The notes below the pieces were generated by a model. The model saw only the letters and a program-made list of their open reading frames with translations. It was not told the DNA's origin and did no database searches. Source: an uncultured Prevotellaceae bacterium (GTDB lineage Bacteria > Bacteroidota > Bacteroidia > Bacteroidales > Bacteroidaceae). Taken from it: a stretch of 64,000 bases of DNA. Both the position numbers and the translations under genes were made by a program. Of this stretch, positions 52,781 through 62,220 are shown piece after piece (positions within the stretch are counted from its first letter, which is position 1; every line of letters starts with the position of its first letter). Where the stretch lies: assembly GCA_902767775.1 (NCBI GenBank), contig CACXIP010000009.1, positions 62,001 to 126,000 of the forward strand, written 5' to 3'.

Positions 52781-55663
52781 TCAACGGTCTCTGTTGCCCC
52801 ATTTCTTGTTGTAGCGTCCTTCGGAGTCTACCTTGCCGCCAAACATGTTGAGGCGGTAACGCACATGGAGCATGGCATATGAGTTGATGCTGTTGTATTG
52901 GGTGTCGCTGCGGCCGTTGGCGTTTACCCACCGCTCGTAGTTGCTCTGCTGACCGAGGAGGTCGTAGAAGTTGAGGGCGACGGTCAATGTCTTGCTTTTC
53001 AGGAACGACTTGGATATCTGACCGTTCCAGATGAGTTCGTTGGTATTCATCGATGGGTCGTTGTAGCCTCGCCGGCTGTGTTCATGCAGATTGCTGCTCA
53101 CTTCTATTTCATAGGGCAGGCGCAGCAGGAAATGACCACCGTAGTTGAACTGCCATGTGTCGAGGTTGGCGTTGGGCTGCAGCTCATTGCGGGAGTGCTG
53201 GAAGTTGACGTTGCCATCGATGCCCACTTCAAGCCAGTCGTTGCGGAATCCGGCGGTCAGACGCTCGTTGAGGTTGATGGAACGGGTGGTGTTCTTCTTC
53301 GCGTCGGCTTTGTACTGCGACACATAGCTCACGTAGTTGTTGTAGCGCACACGCGTCTCGGTACCTACATTCCAGTGTGCTGTCGTGTCAATGGCGGTGT
53401 TGAAGGTAAAGCCTCCGTCCATGTTCCAGTTGCCATTGATGTTCTCAGGGCGTGAGGCGCTTCCACCAGTTTCGGGATTGTAGCGCACGAGGTTGGAGAT
53501 GCTGTTGCGTGTTTGGCGGTAGTTGGCATAAGCGACTATCGAGCGTTTGTGCCGGGAGGTGTAGTTGTTGAAATAGGCGTTCAGCGAGTTGGTGAACTGC
53601 GGTTTCAGACCTGGGTTGCCTTCTGTAATGTAGAGGGGGTTGGAGTCGTCGGTGATGTCAAGCAACTGTGTGATGTCTGGCTGCCTGGTGTCACCGCGGT
53701 AGTGTACCCAGATATTGCTCTGGTCGGTAAACTTGTAGTGGAAGTCAATAGTCGGTGTGAAATTGGTGACGTTGCGTACCGTATCGACATAAATCCTACG
53801 GTAGTTTTGGATAAAATTGGAGTGCTGCGGCTGCACAAGGAATCCAATGTTGTAGTCATACTTTTCCACCCGATGGCGCAGGGTGAGACGGATGTTGTGA
53901 GTGTAGTTCTTGTATTCCGAGAAACGGCTTAGCGCGTTGTCAAGGAAACTGTCGAGGTTGTCCTGCACAGGTGAGAGCCAGGTGTCCCAGTCGCGGTATA
54001 CGGGGATGATGCCCGTGAAGATGTTGGGTGACTGATGACTGAAGTCATAGGTCTGTCTGTCGCTTTTGTTCTGGTTGTATCGCAACTCATAGTTGGCCTG
54101 TAGATGTGCGCCTTTCCAGAGGGGCTCGCTGTAGGTGGCGCTGAGCACATAACCGCTGTTGTCCGATGGTGTCGTGTTGTAGCGGGCAGTAAAGTAGGTC
54201 GAGTCCTGGCCAGCTTGGTTCTTCATGAGGAAGAGGTGCACATCGTTGTTCGACACGTTCTTGTTCTGACTGTCGCCACCGCTGGCTTCAGCGCGCAGTG
54301 TGATGTTTCGTCCTCGGGGATTCAGCCTGCGGTAGAGTTGGAGCATTCCCCACGCATTCTTGTTTTCCCCATATGAGAGGTTGGCATTGACGTTGTGGTT
54401 CACTCGGTATGGTGCAAGGGGGTTGTCGGGATTTTGGGTTTCCAGAGCTTCCAGTGGGTCGGGGACATAGAGATAGGGGTCGGCGTTGAAAGTGCCAGAG
54501 ACGGATGTGGTGGTGCCGTCGTTGCTGCCATAACTGCCATTGGCACGAAATAGGATGTTGGTCAGGCTGTCAGGCCGCCATTCCACACGCATATTGCCGT
54601 TCCAGTTGTTGCTTCGGGTATAGTTCTGTGAATGGCTGTTGGAGAAGGTACGCGAGGTCTCGCTGTAGAAATTCTCGCTGGTGTTGTCTGTCCTGTTGTC
54701 TCCGTCGCGGCGGTTCCACCTCACGCTGAAGTCCACCTTCAACTTATTGCCGTCATCATAGTTGAGATTGGTGCCCAGCATCTTGCGGGTGTTCAAGCCA
54801 CGGCGGTTCCACCAACCCGCATTTTCCTCCTTGTTGTTGAGGTTGCCTAAGATGACGATACGCGTCTTGTCGGTGAAACTGCTGGCCATGCCGCGTGAGG
54901 CATAGCGGTCGTGTGTGCCGCCTGCAATATCGAGATTGGTCATGTAGCCACGGTTCATTCCTTTCTTGATGGTAAAGTCGATGACCGTTTCCTTGTTGCC
55001 GTCGTCAATGCCGGTAATGCGAGCCTGGTCGCTCTGCTGGTCGTAAAACTTCATGTTCTGGATGATGGAGACGGGGATATTCTTCAGCGCAGTCTCGATA
55101 TCACCAAGCATGAACTCCTTGCCGTCGAGCAGGATTTTCTTTACCTGCTTGCCGTTGACGGTGATGTTGCCGTCCTCATCTACTTCCGCTCCAGGGATGC
55201 GCTTGAGGAGCTCCTCGATGGCGGAACCCTCGGGTGTGCGATAGGCATCGGGATTGTATACAAGCGTGTCTTTCTTGACGACAACTTGTGGAACACGTCC
55301 TGTGACAACAGCTTCTTTCAGCATATAACTTTCAGGCGACATCATCAGGGTACCCAAGTCGACGCTTTGGTCACGCCGCAGTGTCACCTCACGCTCGATG
55401 GTTTGGTAGGCGATGGAAGATATCCTCAATCGGTAGGTACCATTAGAAGGTGCCTCAACGGAAAAATTGCCGCGCTGGTCGGTGAGTGTGCCGCCAACGA
55501 ATGTGCTGTCCTTGACGCGGAACAGTTGGATGGTTGCCTGCTCAATGGGTTCTTTCTCATCCACATCGGTGATGTGGCCGCTGATGGTAAGGTTTTCCCT
55601 GGACTGGGCATGGGCACTGGTCATGGCTGCCAGTAGCAGCATGAACAGGAAAAAGCGTCTCAT
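52781..55663 (-). CDS. Large outer-membrane beta-barrel protein with carboxypeptidase-like N-terminal domain
   Basis: The 960-residue protein has a signal peptide (residues 1-19, ending SAHAQ). Residues 25-110 are a CarboxypepD_reg-like domain (LTISGHITDVDEKEPIEQAT). Residues about 115-230 resemble a plug (MLKEAVVTGRVPQVVVKKDTL and IEELLKRIPGAEVDEDGNIT), and the rest is a long beta-barrel. The plug-plus-barrel plan is that of TonB-dependent-like OMP families, but SusC-type regions are not clear and no SusD gene is present. It probably imports or binds products of the adjacent GH9 and GH3 enzymes. It lies 26 bp after GH9. Confidence 0.85.
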   Translation of the reverse strand: MRRFFLFMLLLAAMTSAHAQSRENLTISGHITDVDEKEPIEQATIQLFRVKDSTFVGGTLTDQRGNFSVEAPSNGTYRLRISSIAYQTIEREVTLRRDQSVDLGTLMMSPESYMLKEAVVTGRVPQVVVKKDTLVYNPDAYRTPEGSAIEELLKRIPGAEVDEDGNITVNGKQVKKILLDGKEFMLGDIETALKNIPVSIIQNMKFYDQQSDQARITGIDDGNKETVIDFTIKKGMNRGYMTNLDIAGGTHDRYASRGMASSFTDKTRIVILGNLNNKEENAGWWNRRGLNTRKMLGTNLNYDDGNKLKVDFSVRWNRRDGDNRTDNTSENFYSETSRTFSNSHSQNYTRSNNWNGNMRVEWRPDSLTNILFRANGSYGSNDGTTTSVSGTFNADPYLYVPDPLEALETQNPDNPLAPYRVNHNVNANLSYGENKNAWGMLQLYRRLNPRGRNITLRAEASGGDSQNKNVSNNDVHLFLMKNQAGQDSTYFTARYNTTPSDNSGYVLSATYSEPLWKGAHLQANYELRYNQNKSDRQTYDFSHQSPNIFTGIIPVYRDWDTWLSPVQDNLDSFLDNALSRFSEYKNYTHNIRLTLRHRVEKYDYNIGFLVQPQHSNFIQNYRRIYVDTVRNVTNFTPTIDFHYKFTDQSNIWVHYRGDTRQPDITQLLDITDDSNPLYITEGNPGLKPQFTNSLNAYFNNYTSRHKRSIVAYANYRQTRNSISNLVRYNPETGGSASRPENINGNWNMDGGFTFNTAIDTTAHWNVGTETRVRYNNYVSYVSQYKADAKKNTTRSINLNERLTAGFRNDWLEVGIDGNVNFQHSRNELQPNANLDTWQFNYGGHFLLRLPYEIEVSSNLHEHSRRGYNDPSMNTNELIWNGQISKSFLKSKTLTVALNFYDLLGQQSNYERWVNANGRSDTQYNSINSYAMLHVRYRLNMFGGKVDSEGRYNKKWGNRDR

Positions 55664-55689
55664 AGAGTGAATATGTCTTGTTGGTTTAA

Positions 55690-58320
55690 TTATGGTTTGG
55701 GGTTGATGCTTCCTTTGAGTGCCGAACCGAAGATGATGTATTGGGTGTTGCCGGCTATGGTTCCCTCGTTCTGTCCCCAGAGGAAGGGCCAGTCGTCATA
55801 ATTCTCGAAATGGTCGGGCTGACGGAAAAGAAGTCCTGGTGCCACGTTGCCTGGGATGAACGAGAAGTCGGCACGGTTGTTGCCGTAGAAAACGGCTTTG
55901 GGACGCGTGGCGCCAACGACGGCGACAAACGAGTAGTTGTGGTAGGGATGGCATCCGTAAAGCCAGTTGGCTGCTCTGTATACCTCTTCCTTTGGCACGA
56001 TGTCGGGATAGTAGAGGTGGGCGAAGCAAACTGTGGTGCCAAAGCTGAGGACGGCATTGCCGCCTGCCCAGTTGCCTAAACCAATGGGTACGCCGTAGGG
56101 GTTCTGCTCATCGAAATGCTTGATATAGGTCTCGTATTTCTCCACATAGGGACGCAGACGCTGGCGGTAGGCATCGTCCATATAGGGAACGGCGTCGAGA
56201 GCGGTCTGCATGTTGTTGGCAACATTGCGGTCGAGGGCTCCCCATATCTGACTCATGAATTGGTCGAGATATTGTTTCTCATGGGTGGCGCCGTAGAGTT
56301 GCAGACTGGTTGCCATGTTGCCTGTCTGCTGACGGTTCCTGCGGTTTCTGTTGGACCGCTGCCTGTTGTTGGTGTTGTTGGTGTTGTCTGTGTCACTGTT
56401 GCCGTCGAGCCAGCTAAGGTCATCCAGTGCGGCTTTCTCTTCTTGTGTCCTCTGCATGAGGAAGTCGGTGGCTTCCTGCATCAACCGCTTCGACTGGGTG
56501 AGTGCACGCTTGGCAAGGTCGTCATTGTAGCCCTCCAGGGCACGGCTGGCGGCGGCAAACATCGTGGCGGCACGGAAGTCGAGGTGGGGGTTGCGTGTGG
56601 TAAATGCCCACATATCGTCGGGGGTACCGCTGCGCTTGCCGTCGGCAGATACCTCATAGCGTTTCAAGCTCGGTTCATAATGCTTGCCGTCGGTGATGCT
56701 GGCGGCATCGCCAAGGTGGTGGTAGTTGTCGAGCACGGAGTTGGACAGTGTCGAAGCCATATGCCCGATTTGCTCAGCCTGTGCGACCAGGTTGAGGGTG
56801 CCGTGCTCGATGAACTGCAAAATGTCGGGTACGCCATCGGGACGGTGGAGGTCCACATAACGCTGTTCCTGACTCACGAAGGTCTCGTCGCGCTGGGGCT
56901 TGAACAATTCCCATGTGCGGATGAAGTTTTGCACCACATTGATGTTGGAACCTGTCTCGATGTCGAAGTCGCCGGCATCGAAGAAACCTCCGATGTTCAG
57001 TCCGGGGATAAGTTCCAATGGCTTGTACTTCGTATCGGTGGTCTCACCTTGGTGGTGCAGGTCGAAGTGGTCGCTGGTAGGAGCCTGTAGGTAACCTTCC
57101 TTGAATGGCTCGCCGTGCCAGGTACGGTAGCCTTCATTCACATACATGTGGTTCATATGGATAGGCACCCATACGTCGGTGGTGGCGTCGGTGATTTTGT
57201 CATACACGTGCTCGTCGATGAGGAAATCGTTGGTACGGGTGTCGCCATATTGGATATAGTAAATGCCTGGCAGTTTTACCTCGGAAAAGTCAAACTTGAC
57301 ATAATTATATTTAAAATAGGGTCCCCACTGTCGGAGATTGCCTTGGTAGGCAGTCTCGCTGCTGCCGTCTTCCTTGATGCGCATGAGGCTGGCGGTGGCA
57401 AGGGGTTGGGCGGCCTTGTCGAGTTCGATGACAGCCACCTTCGGCTGGTTGGGTATGTAGCCGATTTGTGAGAAACCGATATTGGGCTGACGTATCCATC
57501 CGGGGATGGCATGTGGCTCCACGAGCCATGTCACCACCTTGCCGGTCTTTCCCTTGGGAAGAATGCTGCGCAGGACAAACCAACCGTTCTGGGCGAGAAT
57601 CCTTCCATCATAGAGCTTGAGTTCAGCATCCTCACTGCTGATGCGTATCATACGTTCGGGGTCGTCGGTGGCGAGTGTCATCGTGTGGCCGGTTTCAATG
57701 GGCAGGGGGTCGATGAAACGTCCCGTTCCGCGGTCATCATAGGTTCTGAACCCTTTGAACTGGCGGGGCTTCTCGCTGTTGGGACGGGTGATGGTTGCAC
57801 TGGTGGCATAACGGGGCAAACGGCCGAGCCTGCCATCAACGGTGTAGGTCTTCAGCCAATATTGAGAGGGAAGGAATTCAATGTTGAAGCCTGCCTCCCC
57901 GGCGATGGCATCGGGAACAGGCTTGTCCAGCCACACTGCGATTTCCACCGCCTGTCCTTTCGCAGTCACCACGACACGGCTGTCAAAATCGTAGTCATCG
58001 TAGCGCAACGACACCTCAATGCTGCCGTTCTCACGGTCTACTTTGCGGTTGGTCATCTTGGGCACAAGGTCCCACTGCTCGGGTGTATTGTTGAGTCTCA
58101 CGGCCCCGCCTTGCACGGTGCGCACACCATGATGGATGACCTCGATGCCGGAGTTCTTCTCATCGTTGAACCCGCCACTGAAACTGTTGCTGAATACAAG
58201 TACGTTGACTCCCTGGCGCTCAAAATAACCGAGGTCGTTCAGTCGCAGGTCATCTGCACAAGCGGTCATGGCTGTCAAAAGCCCTGTGAAAAGTATTAAT
58301 GCTTTCTTCATCATAATCAT
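55690..58320 (-). CDS. GH9 endoglucanase, probable surface lipoprotein
   Basis: This is a glycoside hydrolase family 9 beta-1,4-glucanase of 876 residues. The start is one of three close ATGs (58320, 58314 or 58311). The leader ALILFTGLLTAMTAC with Cys followed by ADD suggests a lipoprotein, and the acidic residues after Cys fit the Bacteroidetes surface-export signal. Residues about 25-275 are a beta-rich domain of unknown type; an Ig-like CelD_N domain follows at about 280-375 (IGFSQIGYIPNQPKVAVIEL). The GH9 domain spans 380-870, with the base Asp in GGFFDAGDFDIETGSN near 448 and the acid Glu in GQNEGTIAGN near 853. An Asn/Arg-rich insertion at about 638-667 splits the catalytic domain. Confidence 0.9.
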   Translation of the reverse strand: MIMMKKALILFTGLLTAMTACADDLRLNDLGYFERQGVNVLVFSNSFSGGFNDEKNSGIEVIHHGVRTVQGGAVRLNNTPEQWDLVPKMTNRKVDRENGSIEVSLRYDDYDFDSRVVVTAKGQAVEIAVWLDKPVPDAIAGEAGFNIEFLPSQYWLKTYTVDGRLGRLPRYATSATITRPNSEKPRQFKGFRTYDDRGTGRFIDPLPIETGHTMTLATDDPERMIRISSEDAELKLYDGRILAQNGWFVLRSILPKGKTGKVVTWLVEPHAIPGWIRQPNIGFSQIGYIPNQPKVAVIELDKAAQPLATASLMRIKEDGSSETAYQGNLRQWGPYFKYNYVKFDFSEVKLPGIYYIQYGDTRTNDFLIDEHVYDKITDATTDVWVPIHMNHMYVNEGYRTWHGEPFKEGYLQAPTSDHFDLHHQGETTDTKYKPLELIPGLNIGGFFDAGDFDIETGSNINVVQNFIRTWELFKPQRDETFVSQEQRYVDLHRPDGVPDILQFIEHGTLNLVAQAEQIGHMASTLSNSVLDNYHHLGDAASITDGKHYEPSLKRYEVSADGKRSGTPDDMWAFTTRNPHLDFRAATMFAAASRALEGYNDDLAKRALTQSKRLMQEATDFLMQRTQEEKAALDDLSWLDGNSDTDNTNNTNNRQRSNRNRRNRQQTGNMATSLQLYGATHEKQYLDQFMSQIWGALDRNVANNMQTALDAVPYMDDAYRQRLRPYVEKYETYIKHFDEQNPYGVPIGLGNWAGGNAVLSFGTTVCFAHLYYPDIVPKEEVYRAANWLYGCHPYHNYSFVAVVGATRPKAVFYGNNRADFSFIPGNVAPGLLFRQPDHFENYDDWPFLWGQNEGTIAGNTQYIIFGSALKGSINPKP

Positions 58321-58421
58321 AAAGTGTATTTTCTGGGATTTTTGAATTTTGGAGTCTAGCTGTTTTTGAGGGATGGAGAATGGAAGTTTAGACCTTCAAC
58401 TACTTAACTACTTCAAATGAA

Positions 58422-59414
58422 CTAAAAATCGTCCATAGGATACCTCACACCCCATTTCTTTCTCAAGTCATCCATGAGTTGCATGATGTATAGGGTTTCT
58501 TGATGGGGCATCTCGCGGGGTTCTTTCAAACCCTCGATAAGGGCTTCGCGGCAGGCGATGAATTGGTACTCATAACCTGTAATCTGTTGGGGTACATGGA
58601 TGTCTTCCACAAACTCGCGGTCATGGGTGTTTACTGTGATTTTCTGTGGGTTGTTGATGTTGTCGATAATCAAGTTGCCGTCAGTTCCGGCAATGACCCC
58701 GATGTTGTCGCCTACACATGCGGCACTCGATTGGAGGTTGCAGAGCATCCCATCGGCCAGTACCAGACTGATGGCGTTGGTCAGGTCCATACCGGTGGCG
58801 CTCTTCACACATTGGCTTTCGATGCTGACGATGTCGGCAGGGAAGAACATGCGGACAAAGTTGAGGGCATAGACACCGAGGTCGAGTAGGGCTCCTCCGC
58901 AGAGGTCTGGACGCATAATACGCGGTTTCTCACCCATACTGTAGCCTAATGTGGCGGTGACAAGACGAGGAGTGCCAATGCGCCCGCTGGCTATCAGGTC
59001 ACGCACCATCCCGACAACGGGTTGGTAGCGTGTCCAGATGGCTTCAGCAAGGAAAATGCTCCGTTCGTGTGCGAGTTGTACGATGGCGGCCGACTGTGCA
59101 TGGTTGGCCATGAAGGCTTTTTCCACCAAGCAGGCCTTGTTGGCAAGCAAGGCATCGCGGGTCACCTCAAAGTGGTGAGAGTGGGGGGTGGCGACATACA
59201 CCAAGTCAATGTCGGGGTCGGCATAGAGTTCGGCATATGAACCGTATGCTTTCGGTATGTTCCATTTCTGGGCGAATGCAGTGGCTTTCTCCTGTGTGCG
59301 CGAGGCAATGGCGTGGCACTTGCACGATGTGAGTCCATTGAGGGTGATGGCTGCTTTTTCGGCTATCCATCCCGTGCCGACGACACCGACGCGCATGATA
59401 TCGTTATTGTTCAT
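58422..59414 (-). CDS. Gfo/Idh/MocA-family oxidoreductase
   Basis: A 330-residue NAD(P)-dependent sugar or inositol-type oxidoreductase. The N-terminal Rossmann domain has MRVGVVGTGWIAEKAAI, and the Gfo/Idh/MocA signature is YVATPHSHHFEVTRDAL with VEKAFMANHAQSA, where the Lys in VEK is catalytic. The second domain is GGALLDLGVYALNFVRMFFP. The start at 59414 overlaps the end of the GH3 gene by 11 bases; a second Met at 59396 is possible. No signal peptide, so cytoplasmic. The sugar substrate is unknown, and a role in processing GH3 products is inferred. Confidence 0.9.
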   Translation of the reverse strand: MNNNDIMRVGVVGTGWIAEKAAITLNGLTSCKCHAIASRTQEKATAFAQKWNIPKAYGSYAELYADPDIDLVYVATPHSHHFEVTRDALLANKACLVEKAFMANHAQSAAIVQLAHERSIFLAEAIWTRYQPVVGMVRDLIASGRIGTPRLVTATLGYSMGEKPRIMRPDLCGGALLDLGVYALNFVRMFFPADIVSIESQCVKSATGMDLTNAISLVLADGMLCNLQSSAACVGDNIGVIAGTDGNLIIDNINNPQKITVNTHDREFVEDIHVPQQITGYEYQFIACREALIEGLKEPREMPHQETLYIMQLMDDLRKKWGVRYPMDDF

Positions 59415-61971
59415 AATTCAGGGTCTTTTGGTATTGTTGTTCGGATGTGCCGCCATAGCGGATGACGTATTTGCCTTTCAGGGGGCGGATGGTGTTGGTC
59501 TCTGTGTCAAACCACTCGAAAGACTTTTTGTCGAGTGTGAGCGAAACGTTGACGGTCTTGCCCTTTGGAATGCTGACACGCTTGAAGGCGCGGAGGGTCT
59601 GGATGGGACCCTCTGGGTCGTCGGGACGGCTCAGGTATACTTGAACAATCTCTTCGCCGTCACGGTTGCCGGTGTTGGTGACCGGTATGGTGAGTGTCTT
59701 TCCGTCAAGACGGGCATCGCCATAGGAGAAGGTGGTGTAGCTCAGTCCGTAACCGAAGGGATAGAGGGGTTTGTCGGTCATGTAGCGGTAGGTGCGGCCT
59801 TTCATGGAGTAGTCTTCGTAGTCGGGCAACTGCTCGGTGTTCTTATAGAACGTCACAGGGAGTTTTCCGCTGGGGTTGACGTCGCCGAAGAGCACTTCTG
59901 CTATGGCGGTTCCACCTTCTTGTCCGGCATACCATGCCTGGACGATAGCATCGCAGCTCTCTGTCTCAGGCAGCAGGGCGATGGCAGAACCGGAACAGTT
60001 GACAAAAATGACTTGCTTGCCAGCTGCCTTCAGGGCCTTGAGGAAGTTGCGCTGCACGGAGGGAAGTTCGATGTTGGTGCGGTCGCCGCCCTTGAAACCT
60101 TCAATCTCTACGGGCATTTCCTCTCCTTCGAGAGCTGAGGAGATACCGCCGACGAAGATGACCTTGTCGATGCCTTTGAGTTGGCTGATGACCTGCTGAT
60201 AGTCGATGGGCTGTTCCTTGGCTACATTGATTTTCAGGTTGGCATTGTAGGTTTGGATATGTGAGAAGCGCACCTCGATGTTGTAACTCTTGCCTCGCTC
60301 AGCCTGGATGGCGACGCGGTTGGGCGTGGTGCGCCAGATATGGTGGCGGAATTTCTGCACACCGTCGATATAGAGTTCAAAATGGCCGCAGCCTTCTACG
60401 TTTACCACATATTCGCCAGATTCCTTCGGAGTGAAGACAGTCTCATATTTGGCTGAGAAATCCTCCAGCTGTACACCGGGGGCAAAGTTGTGCATGCCTG
60501 CCGTGGTGACGGCAAGGGGTGTGGTGTAGTATTGGGTGGTGACGGGCTTGCCCTCCATCCTGCGGTTGTTCCAAAACGTTCCCTTCATGCCTTTCTTGCC
60601 TTCAAAAGAGCATTGGGAGGCAAGCAGGCAGTCCATCACCTTGTCGTAGGTGAGGTCGCAGCCGGGGTAATACACTATCTTCTTCTGCTTAGCCTTGATG
60701 CCGTCGAGGATGGTGATGGTATGATTGGGCATGCCATTGTAGTTGCCCCACATCATCGGGGCGTTGTCGGCGTTGGGACCGATGACGGCGATTCGCTCCT
60801 TGTTCTTCTGCAACGGCAGGATGTTGTTCTTGTTCTGCAACAACACGATGGTCTGACGTGCCATATTGAGGGCGAGCTGACGGTGCTCCTTGGAGTCCAT
60901 CGCTGAGTAAGGGATTTTCGACCATTCTACTAATGAGGGGTCGTCCATCTCACCAAGGTCGAAGCGGCCTTCCAACAGGCGGACGACATGCTTGTCAACT
61001 TCTGCCTCTGTGATGTAGCCGCGCCTGACGGCCTCGGGTATGCTGCGGTAGGCATAGCCGTAGCCACATTCCACGTCTGTTCCGGCAATGGTGGCCTTGG
61101 CGGAGGCGTGGACAGGGTCTGACGATGACTTGTGCGACTCGTAGAAGTCGGATACGGCGCCGCAGTCGCTGACGACAAGGTATTGGAATCCCCACTCATC
61201 GCGGAGGATGGTCTGCAGAAGTCGCTGTGAACCGCAGCATGGGTCGTCGTCAAGGCGCTGGTAGGCACACATCACCTCGCGCACCTTGGCATCCTCCACC
61301 AATGTCTTGAAGGCGGGCATATAGGTCTCCCATAAGTCACGGGGTGATACATTGGTGAGGTTGGCGCTATGACGTGTATACTCTGGTCCGCTGTGTACGG
61401 CATAGTGCTTGGCACAGGCCCATAGCTTGCGGTATTTGGCATCCTCGGGACCTTGAAGCCCGCGAACCACCTCGGTGCCCATCACTGAGGTGAGATAGGG
61501 GTCTTCGCCGTAGGTCTCCTGACCGCGTCCCCAGCGGGGGTCACGGAAGATGTTGACATTGGGAGTCCATACAGAAAGACTGTGAAACTTTTCATCTATG
61601 CCCGACCCACGTTGCATGCGCTCGTTGTATTGGGCACGGAACTCGGTGCTGGCGGCATCAAACACTTGATGGAGCAGGGTGGGGTTCCACGATGACGCCA
61701 TGGCGATGGGTTCGGGGAACACGGTGACATTGCCCATGTTGGCGGCTCCATGGAGCGCTTCGCTCCACCAAAAAAACTTCTTGATGCCGAGACGGGGGAT
61801 GGCTGGACTCTCGTCGAGCATCAGCATCGCCTTCTCTTCAAGTGTCAGGCGGGAGCATAGGTCAATGGCGCGCTCACGGGCACTCAGATTGGGGTTCTGG
61901 TAGGGATACGACTGCGCTGTGCTTGTCAGTGTGGCAAGCAGAACGAGCATTAAGATAAAGGTTTTCTTCAT
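59404..61971 (-). CDS. GH3 beta-glucosidase/beta-xylosidase with PA14 insertion
   Basis: The 855-residue protein has a signal peptide (residues 1-19, ending LTSTAQ). The GH3 N-terminal barrel includes VWTPNVNIFRDPRWGRGQET and the nucleophile Asp in LVVSDCGAVSDFYES near residue 269. A PA14-type domain (about residues 457-580, containing GHFELYIDGVQKFRHHIWR) is inserted in the C-terminal sandwich, and a fibronectin III-like domain closes the protein. This layout matches Prevotella bryantii Xyl3A-type beta-xylosidases, so xylo-oligosaccharides are a likely substrate, though beta-glucosides cannot be excluded. It is the first gene of the leftward GH3 - oxidoreductase - GH9 - outer-membrane - dehydrogenase - epimerase series. 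Confidence 0.92.
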   Translation of the reverse strand: MKKTFILMLVLLATLTSTAQSYPYQNPNLSARERAIDLCSRLTLEEKAMLMLDESPAIPRLGIKKFFWWSEALHGAANMGNVTVFPEPIAMASSWNPTLLHQVFDAASTEFRAQYNERMQRGSGIDEKFHSLSVWTPNVNIFRDPRWGRGQETYGEDPYLTSVMGTEVVRGLQGPEDAKYRKLWACAKHYAVHSGPEYTRHSANLTNVSPRDLWETYMPAFKTLVEDAKVREVMCAYQRLDDDPCCGSQRLLQTILRDEWGFQYLVVSDCGAVSDFYESHKSSSDPVHASAKATIAGTDVECGYGYAYRSIPEAVRRGYITEAEVDKHVVRLLEGRFDLGEMDDPSLVEWSKIPYSAMDSKEHRQLALNMARQTIVLLQNKNNILPLQKNKERIAVIGPNADNAPMMWGNYNGMPNHTITILDGIKAKQKKIVYYPGCDLTYDKVMDCLLASQCSFEGKKGMKGTFWNNRRMEGKPVTTQYYTTPLAVTTAGMHNFAPGVQLEDFSAKYETVFTPKESGEYVVNVEGCGHFELYIDGVQKFRHHIWRTTPNRVAIQAERGKSYNIEVRFSHIQTYNANLKINVAKEQPIDYQQVISQLKGIDKVIFVGGISSALEGEEMPVEIEGFKGGDRTNIELPSVQRNFLKALKAAGKQVIFVNCSGSAIALLPETESCDAIVQAWYAGQEGGTAIAEVLFGDVNPSGKLPVTFYKNTEQLPDYEDYSMKGRTYRYMTDKPLYPFGYGLSYTTFSYGDARLDGKTLTIPVTNTGNRDGEEIVQVYLSRPDDPEGPIQTLRAFKRVSIPKGKTVNVSLTLDKKSFEWFDTETNTIRPLKGKYVIRYGGTSEQQYQKTLNYEQ

Positions 61972-62202
61972 AATTTATGTGTTGTTTGTTGTTCTAATCA
62001 ATAGAATAATAAGCCTTTATAATTGTATAATTTCCTGGATATCGGCTAATGTGCCTTAAAAGTAGTCATTTTTTCCCAATAGGGCCTTATGCCATGCTAA
62101 AACACCCCATAATCTTTTCTTTATTTAGCAAATATTTATATTTTTTTAAAGTGAACAAAATGCTGTGTAAGTCACCTGTCCAGATGCCATGTAAATGGGG
62201 TT

Positions 62203-62220
62203 TCTTCAATCTTCAATATT
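62203..62220 (-). repeat. Short heptamer repeat at a stop codon
   Basis: On the minus strand ATTGAAG occurs twice, covering the last Ile-Glu-Asp codons and TGA of the channel gene. Confidence 0.55.

Noticed and set aside
52781..55663. SusC of a classical SusC/SusD locus
   Set aside because: No SusD-like lipoprotein gene is adjacent and the barrel lacks convincing SusC features, so it is called only a plug-and-barrel protein.
56116..57090. 324-codon open frame on the plus strand
   Set aside because: Antisense to the GH9 gene; hydrophobic Val/Gly-rich product without a family match.
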